In this document: piece by piece, positions 51,921 to 62,305 of the stretch
Layout of the letters: every line of letters starts with the position of its first letter
Numbering within the stretch: position 1 is the stretch's first letter
Assembly: GCA_026874595.1 (NCBI GenBank)
Contig: CM049307.1
Span: 36,188,862-36,252,861 of the forward strand
Direction of reading: 5' to 3'
Length of the DNA: 64,000 nt
Source of the DNA: Sipunculus nudus
Lineage: Eukaryota > Annelida > Sipuncula > Golfingiida > Sipunculidae
Position numbers and translations under genes: made by a program
The notes under the pieces: generated by a model
What the model saw: the letters and a program-made list of their open reading frames with translations, nothing else
What the model was told of the DNA's origin: nothing
The model's database searches: none

Positions 51921-53690
51921 GGACTTTTTTTCGCAATGCCTGCAGATATTGGCCTGATTTTTGGTGTGTGGGCAGATATAGACCAGTTACAGAACGAGTT
52001 CGCGTTTCGTCCCGGTTGACCTACTTTTGACTGTTTTACGGCTCCTAAACTTAGAAAATTTCATGAAAAATAGAAATATTCATGACAGATACACATGTAC
52101 GGACTTTTTTTCGCAATGCCTGCAGATATTGGCCTGATTTTTGTTGTGTGAGCAGATATAGACCAGTTACAGATGGAGTTCGCGTTTCGTCCTGGTTGAC
52201 CTACTTTTGACCGTTTTACAGCTCCTAAACTTAGAAAATTTCATGAAAAATAGAAATATTCATGACAGATACACATGTACGGACTTTTTTTCGCAATGCC
52301 TGCAGATATTGGCCTGATTTTTGGTGTGTGAGCAGATATAGACCAGTTACAGATCGAGTTCGCATTTCGTCCTGGTTGACCTACTTCTGACCGTTTTACA
52401 GCTCCTGAACAGAGAAAATTTCATGAAAAATATGAAATTTCATGACAAATACACATGTACGGTTTTTTTTTCTCAGTTCCTGCAGATATTGGCCTGATTT
52501 TTGGTGTGTGGACAGATATAGACCAGTTATAGATCAAGTTCGCGTTTCGTCCTGGTTGACCTACTTTTGACCGTTTTAAGGCTCCTGAACATAGAAAATT
52601 TCATGAAAAATATGAAATTTCATGACAAATACACATGTACGGTTTTTTTTGCTCAGTGCCTGCAGATATTGGCCTGATTTTTGGTGTGTGGACAGATATA
52701 GACCAGTTACAGATCAAGTTCGCGTTTCGTCCTAATTGACCTACTTTTGACTGTTTTACGGCTCCTAAACTTGGAAATTTTCATGTAAAATAGAAATATT
52801 CATGACAGATACACATGTACGGACTTTTTTTCGCAATGCCTGCAGATATAGGCCTAATTTTTGGTGTGTGGGCAGATATAGACCAGTTACAGATCGAGTT
52901 CGCGTTTCGTCCCGGTTGACCTACTTTTGACCTTTTTTCGGCTCCTGAACATAGAAAATTTCATGAAAAATATGAAATTTCATGACAAATACACATGTAC
53001 AGACATTTTTTTCGCAATGCCTGCAGATATTGGCCTGAATTTTGGTGTATCGGCAGATATTGACCAGTTACAGATGTAATTCACGTTTTGTCCCAATTGA
53101 CCTATTTTTGACCGTTTGACGGTGCTCTAACATAGAAAATTTCATAAAAAAGGTGCACATGTATGGACTTTATTTCGCAGTGCCTGCAGATATGGGCCTG
53201 ATTTTTGGTGTGTAGGCAGATAATGACCAGTTACAGATTGAGTTCTTGTTTTGTCTCAGTTGACCTACTTTTGACCATTTGACTGCTCCTGAACATAGAA
53301 AGTTTCATGAAAAATATAAATTTTCATAACAAATGCATATGTACTGACTTTTTTTCTTCAATGCCTGCAGATACCACCCTGATTTTTTTTTGTGTGGGCA
53401 GATAATGACAGTTACAGATCGAGTTTGCATTTCATCCTTGTTGACCTACTTTTGATTGTTTTACGGATCCTAAACATAGAAAATTTCATGAAAGACAGAA
53501 ATTTTTATGGAAAATGAATATGTATGGACTTTTTTTCACAATGCCTGCACATACTGGCATGATTTTTGGTGTGTTGCTTGATAATGACCCGTTACAGATC
53601 GAGTTTGCATTTTGCCCTTGTTGACCTACTTTTGACCATACGACACCTCCTGAACTTAAAAAATTTTCCAAATTTTACAAATGTTTCTAA
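51921..53690 (+). repeat. 180-bp tandem repeat array (~10 units)
   Basis: Units begin with GGACTTTTTTTCGC or a variant at 51921, 52101, 52281, 52461, 52641, 52821 and 53001, exactly 180 bp apart. Later ones start near 53164 (short unit), 53345 and 53525. Each contains TGCCTGCAGATATTGGCC, GACCAGTTACAGAT and TTGACCTACTTTTGACC. The first units are most alike and the last three most decayed, with extra substitutions and small deletions, as if homogenisation acts at the 5' side. Confidence 0.95.
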
Positions 53691-53816
53691 TTTGCCAAAG
53701 GCGGGGGCATTTGTGTCGTTCCGACACATCTAGTTATTATTGTTATACTGTGTAATTTTATTGATTTAGTGTTGTGATGTTAGGATTGTTCTAAGAATTA
53801 ATTATAATTATTTGTT

Positions 53817-53822
53817 AATAAA
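53817..53822 (+). terminator. AATAAA after the Helentron-like element
   Basis: A canonical poly(A) signal 84 bp past the element's 3' end, followed by a T-rich stretch. If the element is ignored, it lies about 400 bp downstream of the heat-shock-type TATA box, as poly(A) signals do in many LTRs. Confidence 0.25.
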
Positions 53823-55378
53823 CAAAACAATGACTTCTTTATTCATTCCCCTAGACATTTCACGCTGCCTAGTGTTGCGGAATCTGATTTTTTTTTTATC
53901 TCCGTAACAAAATTTGTGCTCGTCACGATTACGTTATCTGTTTTTATTAGTTTCCGTAACACTGTGTCGTATTTCGTATCTTGAGATAATGTGTCGTTAC
54001 AATCCTAAAAATAACGTCTAATACTTCAGCCAGGAAAGCTGGACTCATCCTTATTTTACATTTAAGTCAATATCTTTGTGAAATGGTATGCAGGATATAA
54101 CGGTCTTGATAGCATTTACTATCGGTTAAATGACCATTTGGGGCATATACCCCACTCCACTCGCAAACCACGCCCCAGTAGAAAAAAAATAATGCCGATC
54201 GTAAACACTGACAGCATTTCCAGACATGTGGCAGTCTTGTTCACGTGACCGCAGACTAGACTGGCCTACATTTGTTGAATAAACTATCAGAACGTCCAAT
54301 GTAAATTTACAATTAGTAGTGCACAGAAGGGTATCTTTAACCCCTAACGCTACCCAGCGGGGTCCACATGGTAAAGATTACCCCTCGATCCCTCTAAATA
54401 GCTAACAAAACAAACCGACTTGACTCCAAGTAGACTGTAAGTTTGTTTCCTCAGTGAGAATAGTTAATTTGTCCAAGGGTGCAAGCTTGTCCACGAAAAC
54501 ATTTAGAACCAATGTAAACTTGACCGACATCTCAAGGGCCGCCATTGGGGTATATGTGTGGAGCCATGGCTCTACCATGAGGATGGCCGGGTCAATGGAA
54601 GAATTTTGTGTCGGAGGATAAAAAGTAGGGTTTAGTTCCGGCATTCACGTGAATGCGTGTAAATCATACTGGCGGGTCCAGATAGCTTACTTTATGTGGT
54701 AAAGCAGCTATAAATGGCACGGATACCACAAAAGGGCCTTTTTCATAACTTCTTTAAAAACTTTTGTGCATGCAAGCATGCATGCAAGTCTATCCGCTTC
54801 TGGTTTATTAGCCACGTGGAAGTATTTCAATAAGCTCGGCCACGCATACGGTTCACTAGCCCTCATTCAATATAAGTTATTATCATTCCATGTTCATAAA
54901 TATCTGTAGTTTACGTCAGATGAACAGGCTTCATTGTAAGGCGCCGCAGTGAACCTTACGGGTAATTCGCGCTAGACGTGTGTGAAATCTCTAGCCTTGT
55001 ACGTATCTTATGGCCTGATGTAGGGATATAAAGATGCCGTTTTAATCACAAGAGGGCTACGCGCACCTGCCAAATAAGGATGCCCCCACTAAAACCTAGC
55101 CGAAGACTTATGTATCATTCTTGTATGGCGTGAGCCCGCTGCCGCCACCCATGAAATATTGAACAAGCGATTGGTTCTTTCGAAAGGGCACCTGTGCAAT
55201 GGGGGCTCATCTGAGGGCTGGGCGCATGCGCACCGCCTGTGACCTTGACTGACCTTCTAACAAAAGCAACAACTATTTCGTGTCTCTTCGGCTAATTACC
55301 CTCAAAGGGACCCCCGTAATAAGAGGCAGTTTGAATTATTTATTCCATATTCCGTGCCACGGAAATTGCCTCGCGTAG
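53823..55378. other. No gene recognised
   Basis: Holds a recurring TCCGTAACA/CGTTACA word at 53.9-54.0 kb, possibly the end of an LTR, and a GC-richer unique patch at 55.06-55.35 kb with TAATTACC and a CGCATGCGC word. Confidence 0.45.
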
Positions 55379-55508
55379 GTCAGGAAGTCTGATTGGACTA
55401 GGTCTGCTGGATTGCGTGTTATCCCCGTGCGTCTGTCAGCCGACCACAGTATCAGTCACTGCAAGGTAAACAACAATTTATTGTCAACTTGCTGGTTTCC
55501 GGCAATAG

Positions 55509-55732
55509 GCATTTTGGGCGTAGCCACACGGCAAGCACGCATCATTTTCCTGTATACCAAGTGTGGTATTAAGCAAGTATTGGACCACATTCGATGTCAC
55601 GGCGTGATCGAGGGAGAGAATCGGTGTATGATCCCGGTATGCGAGCACGGAAATGACGAAAACGAGGATATCAGCGAATATACCAAGTACACAAACCTGA
55701 AGCTGAAGACTGACATCGTTAAGAGCTATTGA
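55509..55732 (+). CDS. Unidentified ORF, probable terminal coding exon
   Basis: I do not recognise this protein. The frame is open from 55379 to a TGA at 55730-55732, but its first in-frame ATG is deep inside, so it is not a complete gene. A splice acceptor (TTTCCGGCAATAG) ends at 55508. From there the ~74 residues are rich in Lys, Glu, Asp and Ile, have four Cys (TKCGIKQ, IRCHG, NRCMIPVCEHG), use many G/C-ending codons (AAG, CTG, GAG, GAC, ATC) and end KLKTDIVKSY. An AATAAA lies 63 bp after the stop (55795-55800). This looks like the last exon of a + strand gene whose other exons I could not find. A chance frame or processed fragment remains possible. Confidence 0.35.
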
Positions 55733-55794
55733 TTTCCGATCAAATACTCTCACATTTTATTAAAAAAAAACTTGCCTTGCATGCAACGCCTTCG

Positions 55795-55800
55795 AATAAA
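55795..55800 (+). terminator. AATAAA after the unidentified ORF
   Basis: A canonical poly(A) signal 63 bp past the TGA, at the spacing expected of a short 3'UTR. It is the main reason for treating the upstream frame as a terminal exon rather than a chance ORF. Confidence 0.3.
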
Positions 55801-57557
55801 TCAAAATACTGGCCTAAAAACTGTTATATTTATAATAAAGGCTCCTTGTGTATGTGATTGATTATATATTTCAAAATATGAATATATGAATGGATATTTC
55901 GTAATTTGAAATTTGTCAGATTATAACCTGATTAAATATTATTTCAAAATTAAGTGTACAAAAACAGAGTATTAAAGATGGATGATGAAGATTATTAGCA
56001 TTCCATTACATTGTTATATATGAAGTAAATATTATATATTTTCCAGTAATCTTTCATTTTTCATTTCATTGTAGTTATTTCCTCACTGAGCAGCATTTAA
56101 CCAAATAATGGGCCCATATACTAGGGTTCTTTTTCCGATTTGGCAAACTTTCTGAGCACTCCTGATCTTTCAACTGTTTCCATTAGCATCTATATACAAT
56201 TAAGAAAAGAGAAAAAAATAACCATGATCATGACACCCGGTACCCATGCATTACAACGCACCAAAACATTCCCACACAGGCTTTTTTGAAAAGCAAATCC
56301 ACACAAGAAATAGTTAACAAATGTTAGCGGATACGACAAGGAGTTCTATGTGCCAGAAGTCAAATTCATGCATGCCCTCGCACCGATTAGAAAATTGGTA
56401 CCTATACTTGAAATTTTAGTGGAAATAATCGCGTCCTGTGCCTCTATACTATTGGTTACTACAACTTGGTCTCCTCAGGGAAATTTTTAAAAAATTTACC
56501 AGTTTTTTAATTTCTGTTTTTATTTATGTTTGAATTATTGTGTATCCATATCGGAACCAAAGAGGATTTTAGTCGTGTTTTACATGTGTAAGTGCGCTGA
56601 AGGACATCAACTCCTTTCTGAAAGTCAATTTTATTTGTGTCAGCAAATAAATATAGAGACGAGCTTTGAATAGCCCCTTAGAAACGTATATACAAGCAAG
56701 TATATATTATTAAGAAAGTGATATACATGTAAGCTGAACAAAAGCAAAAGGGATTTGGAACGGTATTTAGACCAACAAAATTGACAAAATATATGCAGTT
56801 TTTAAGCAGCTTAATTCCCCTGACAGGAGAAAGAGGCCGCAGGGTTTTTTTTCTAGATTCCTTTAATTATTTTCATATCAGGTTTCAATATTGAATATGA
56901 TCTTGCGCAGACTTTCAGCTTTTTAATGCTAACAAAAGAAAAAAAAACAGCATATGGCTCAGGCAAAATGAAATGTATTGTCATGTTGCCTGTAAAATCG
57001 ATGTTCCCCTTTGAAAGAAGCCCCAGGAAGACGGTTCGCCAATGGTTTCGTATTTACGATTGCCCAGGTTTGCCATTTAAAGTATGTTAAAATGGAATTA
57101 ATCAGTGGCTCGAATTTACTTGACGTCTAAGATTGTAAAAGGGGGAGTTACGAGATGCAATTAAGGGCCAAAAGAGGCTGCGTTTCTCGTGTTGTCTAAC
57201 AGAATACGACAAGGCTGTCGTCAAATGAATCTTTTGTCAGCAGGTGCGCCAGCGTTCTTCTTTTTCCAAACTCTTTATGTCTTCTGAATTATTGCGCAGA
57301 AGGTTAGTTCCTTTATATATAGGCCCCGATTTGTCAGAAGTGTTCTTTTATTCCGTGAGGAAGGGACGTTACCTATTTTAAGGACAATGACGAGAAAGTA
57401 GCGAATAAAAGAAACTCAACAGTCTCCTATAGGCGTTTATTGCTACAAGTTCAGATGTGAAATGTGCAAAAAATATGTGCATGTATAGACACAGGGTACT
57501 GAGAAAACTGTGGATTACTGTTAATGCATAAGTTTCATTACAAAATAAAATTTCGTA

Positions 57558-57559
<2 letters not shown>

Positions 57560-57611
<52 letters not shown>
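57560..57611. repeat. (TA)26 microsatellite
   Basis: Pure TA run. Confidence 0.98.
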
Positions 57612-57615
<4 letters not shown>

Positions 57616-58318
57616 ATTGTTATTCATGAGATTATGGCAAATTTTAATTAAAAAATCTTAGAATCCCTGGAGAAACGCGTTCATCTTGAGGACATCTTTG
57701 TGCAATCATTAATGTTACTGTTCTGTTAAAAAAGACAACAAGAGAGGATATAAATTAGTCTCGACAAACTAATAAGATATTATATAGTTTTGAGGGAAAC
57801 TTCCATATGTATGCATTGAAATGCTAATTGTGTATATATACCAGTTAATGACAGTCGTGTTCGCTTCCTATATATTCTTGAAAAAGTTGACCGTTTGTAT
57901 TTTATATATTTGTTTCTATATAAATAGATATCGACGGAATTGAAATATTGATTGTAAAAAGTAAAGTAAATAAGAATTTAAATATCGACATGTAATAGGG
58001 GAAATAGGCATGCCTTCTCACTGAGACATAAAAATGTACCTGCATGCATGTATAACCGCAAGGTGTGTGTATACATGCATGTATTCTTTTTTTATACTGC
58101 ATTTATAACAAGCTTTGGTTAAGTAAATAATTTGGCGAAAATAACTGCGTATGTCTTCGACTGAAAAAAACAATACTGATATCGCAGGGAAGATTTAACC
58201 ATTAATTTCGTCGTTTACATACACGTGTACGGTAATTGAGATATATGATTTGAAAGACCGATTCCCTTTCTGCGTCATAAGCAGCCATTTTTCCTATATA
58301 CTTGCTTAGGTCTTTAAC

Positions 58319-58325
<7 letters not shown>

Positions 58326-58381
<56 letters not shown>
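58326..58381. repeat. (TA)28 microsatellite
   Basis: Pure TA run. Confidence 0.98.
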
Positions 58382-58384
<3 letters not shown>

Positions 58385-59647
58385 ACCTTATCTATTCATG
58401 CTGTTACTTTTTTATATAGTTGTTTAGATTATTCCGTGTAATTTAACAAATATATCAGATATCACTGGGGTTGAAAGAAGGTAATACATATATTGTTTTC
58501 TCATATGGGTTTGATATCTTAAATATTCCAGATGTATAGTTATATAGTTTAATTTGTTTCCATAAATTGTTAATTGGGATCATTTAAGGAACACGTTTTA
58601 TATATACATTTTATACGATATATCAGCAATTGTATTATAAGAACAAATCAATGTAAATTTATTTATTCATGTAAAATAAATTTATTTCCATTGCAATAAT
58701 TCGGGAATACCTGGTCATGCATGTATTTTATTTCTTTATATGATCAGTATTATTCTATAGGCAACACTATAAACACAATTAAAATATGTGTTATAATGTA
58801 TGCATGCAATATATATAATAATCTTGTTGAATGTGATTACTTCCTCCGAGGGCCCGATTTTCCACTATGGGAATTTTATTATTTATATAATAAAGGTAAA
58901 GGCATTCCAAAGTAAGCCGAAAATTTAGTTAATGTTTTGGTTGTATTGAAAATATTTACGACGCTAAGTTTTTCACGTTAATTACACTATACTTTTTATA
59001 TAGATATAAACTTATGATATTATCCAAGTTAGTAAAAATATCGCTCATTTACATTTTGACTGTTATAATTAACCATTTACTGCCGAATATAGGGAACTTT
59101 TTTACCTTTTATCATTAAACACCTCAGTGTTTATCATGTATGCGCTTCTCTGACAAATTCATCTGCTGCTTGGAATAGAGCATAATGAATATTAACAACC
59201 TTCAAGTCTAGAAGTACCCTAATATATCTTAATAAAATTTAATAGGTATGTTAATATCTGTAGCCTTTGGGTTGGACTGGTTTACGGCGCCCACAGGGAC
59301 CGCAATCTCAGTAAAAAGTCGATGTGGCGGGATATGAATTTTACACAGGTTGCCATGACAACAGTCAAACTGTTTGGTAATTGTCTGCACCAGTCTGGGT
59401 AACTAAATTTTGTGCAGAGTGGAATTAGCTCAGCAAGCTTATGAAGATTTTATTTGCTGCGTCTTTGTTGTTCTGTTCAAAGATAGGTTTTTCATTTAGA
59501 GTCGGAATAAAGAATATGTGCATGGCTCAACCGAATTTTTTTTAATAATACTGTTTGCCGGTATATATAGGGGCAGTGAGAATGAGAGAGAGAAAAAAAA
59601 GTAAGAAAGAACGAATGAATGAAAGGAGAAAAACAGAACGAGAGAAT

Positions 59648-59648
<1 letters not shown>

Positions 59649-59699
<51 letters not shown>

Positions 59700-59730
59700 A
59701 TGAATGAATGAATGAATGAATAAATGAATG
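59649..59730. repeat. Compound (GAAA)n(GAAT)n microsatellite
   Basis: About thirteen GAAA units change abruptly to about seven GAAT units, then to ATA-rich sequence. Confidence 0.97.
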
Positions 59731-60871
59731 ATATATAATTATAATAATAATATTAATATAATATTATTAATGAAGAGAAGGAGGAGTCATTTATAGGCTC
59801 ATTAATCCATTTATGGACGTCAAGATTACAACGAAATAAGAAGACCATGCACGCATATGTTGCGCAAGATTTCAGTCAGAAAGATAAAAAGGTACTGGGG
59901 GAGGCAATCCAAGAACTTGGGAGACAAATGGATCATGTTACAAGCGGTTCGTGAGCACTAAGGTTTAATTCAAGAAAATCTGACACTCTCAACCTGGCAC
60001 ATCTGTGTTATGCTGGTATTTTATTCTGGTCTCACTTGTTCTTAGTGCATTGGCGAGGTAGCTCATATACTGGTTTCATTGCTGTGGCAACGCGGTAACC
60101 ATGGCGCCTCGTGGTTCCGTATTGCACTTAATCCACCTCAGCATATGACTGCGTTAAACAGTGGTATGGTTTACCTAAACGAAAACAATCTAAAGCTGGA
60201 ATTAATATGATTTATTCTAGAATTTTAGCCTGTTGAATGATATAATTATCATAGATAAATCGGATTTACTCTTGGCAAGACAATTTGCTGATATTTCTTA
60301 GAAATAAAAGTAATTTGTACTATCCGGGCGAAATGAATAAATACGACAAAAAAAGCAAACAGAGAGCGCTGAATACAATATATTTATAGATGTAATCAGT
60401 ATTATTGGGCGGAGTATGATTGCAGGTTGCTCGCCGGAAGACGGCCGCGCCCCTTGGCGGCAGGTTTTCCGCTGGCCTTGCTCATCTGCCTGTACATAGT
60501 AGGCTGGTATTACCGTGATGGGGCTCCTCTGACGGCAGGGGGCCTCAGGTGCGGTCCTGTTCACCTCGCCCTTAAAGAGCGGCAAGGTATGAAAGAAATT
60601 GCACATCAGACACCTGAGGTCCAAACATGGCGTCGCTAGAAAGGCCATCAAAGTTGCCCGTGGTGGCAGAATGGCTACACACTTCAAAGTGTATGTGTGT
60701 TTCCAACCTCCCTGAGGAGACAAAGATTACCATAGCAACGGAGCCAGTTATCTGATCAAAGTCGGCAGATATAGTTTCAAAGCAGCAGCGAGAGGAGAGC
60801 AGAGAAGACAGTTATGATGCGTAGTTCCCTACAGCAAGACTTACACCTGAAGCCACGCAAAATGAGAATTC

Positions 60872-60885
60872 GTTACCATGGCAAC
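60872..60885. promoter_or_regulatory. RFX X-box-like site, GTTACCATGGCAAC
   Basis: A palindromic match to the X-box consensus GTNRCC-(0-3)-RGYAAC, bound by RFX factors, often near ciliary genes. Near matches lie at 60730-60743 (TTACCATAGCAAC) and 59349-59362 (GTTGCCATGACAAC), with a related GGTAACCATGG near 60095. Confidence 0.4.
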
Positions 60886-61994
60886 TTTTCTTTCTTATTT
60901 CCGCAGGGGTATAATTGGTATATACCCGGATAATGATGTTGACAAGCCAATATGTTGGTAAAAGCCACAAGACAAAGGCGGACTACGCAAGACGGCACGG
61001 GGATGCCGTGACATCGGAAATGTACTTCGCTCATCTTTCTTTCATTTGCAGCTTCAAGGACAGGGTGCCGGGGAGGGGCTTGCCTTTGTTTCCTTTCTTA
61101 TACTTTCGTCATATTTACGGTTGGCGGATAGTTATTCCAATCCTGCCTGCACAAACTACATAAGAGTACTGTCTGTTATTTCTTACCTGATTACTTGTGG
61201 TCATATGTTCACATGCAGGAAAAGGAAGAGTCCGCTGAAGCTCTCTTTTTGTGTCAGCCACACAAACTGGCGGCATGTACAGTCAATAGTCAAAGCCTTG
61301 AAGCTCCTCTCTGTCATTTTTCATCGCAGTTCGTATGTTAAAACTTGTGAGGTTTGCTACCCATGATTGATAAGCTTAATTTTTAACTTCAACTCGCCAC
61401 CTTTTTCAACCCAAGTGTACGAGTTTCGCTCACATTACATATATAAACACTGGCAAGACTTAAATATAAACTGATGCCTTTTTGCCACCTGTTTTAATAA
61501 ACATATGTCCTCATAAACATGTATGCATTCTTATCTATCTGATATGACATAAGCTTTATGACAAATTGCATATGTTTGTAAAAAATTTAAGATTAAACAG
61601 ATTTTATCTACAGCGCATTTTCTGATATTTTCCGGCGGCTTGCACGATAAAAGACGGGGAAATTGAAGTTGCGTGAATGTGTCTTACAGGATGTAGTCAA
61701 CAAAAATCTCTTATATATTTAATAGCTTCTTTGTCTTGTTTTGTGGGCGTTTAATCTCTGATGCAATGTTTGATTTTCTATGAATGAAAACGTCAACTGG
61801 AAGAAATGTAACTTCTGTTTGAAATTACATAAAATAGCAAAAGAAATACTTTCCTTTGGGTCAGTTATTTGTTTGTATAACAAAGAAAAGTTCATTCAGT
61901 CAATACCATAAAATATGTTTGGAAAACCTGGATAGGAAAGGTTTCTTTTATGGTTGCCGACAACCTGCTCGTGATACGCTGTACTTGATATCTG

Positions 61995-62305
61995 TAATCT
62001 ATTGACTGCAAGCCTTCGCCATTCACTTATTCGGACCATATTCCAAGATTCGTTCGTACATAAAGTGACTGTAGATTGACTGTGTATTCAGGAAATATTC
62101 CGTGATGACGTTCCTGGATCCGGATCATATGCCGAATCTACACCAAAATCTAATCGATTCTTCATTGGCCCCATGTCCGAAATGACCGGAAAATTTCATA
62201 AGATACCGTTCTTGATTGCGTGAGTTAATTTGTAAACAAACACACAAACAAACAAACGAACGGAAATGAAGGCATACCCTCCTTCGGAGGAAAAATGGGG
62301 CACCC
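61995..62305 (+). repeat. Short interspersed repeat, copy 3
   Basis: The best preserved copy. It reads GCCTTCGCCATTCACTTATT, AAAGTGACTGTAGATTGA, CCGTGATGACGTTCCTGGAT, CCGAATCTACACCAAAATCT, a short (AAAC)n-like stretch, and ends CATACCCTCCTTCGGAGG. The Cys-rich frame read from the other strand here is a shadow of the repeat. Confidence 0.6.

Larger units (their letters stand above)
51797..53733 (+). mobile_element. Helentron/HINE-like element with 180-bp tandem core
   Basis: The element opens with ATGCCCCCGCC (51800-51810), and the exact reverse complement GGCGGGGGCAT lies near the other end (53700-53710). The 5' motif is also part of a 29-bp imperfect hairpin. Next comes an 8-bp microsatellite (CGTCATTC, ~7 copies), then about ten copies of a ~180-bp unit. 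The 3' end is a 7-bp hairpin, TGTGTCG-TTC-CGACACA (53712-53728), followed at once by TCTAG. Subterminal inverted repeats, microsatellite, tandem core, 3' hairpin and a CTAG-like terminus match non-autonomous Helitron-related elements of bivalves ('pearl', HINE). It encodes no protein. The start point and target site are inferred. Confidence 0.75.
55801..59348. other. No gene recognised
   Basis: A/T-rich sequence with two (TA)n arrays. Confidence 0.55.

Noticed and set aside
51921-53690. CRISPR-like regular spacing
   Set aside because: The whole 180-bp unit is repeated with no unique spacers, and the setting is eukaryotic; it is the core array of a mobile element.
55412-55508. Short 44-bp intron (AAG|GTAAAC...AATAG) inside the unidentified ORF
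   Set aside because: Removing it shifts the frame into an immediate stop, and 44 bp is very short for an animal intron. The GT is more likely chance and the AG the real acceptor of a longer intron.
60298-60723. 141-codon minus-strand ORF
   Set aside because: Longest non-repeat frame outside HS3ST, but it has no domain, motif, codon bias or splice or poly(A) context. It lies in a GC-richer patch where long chance frames are expected.
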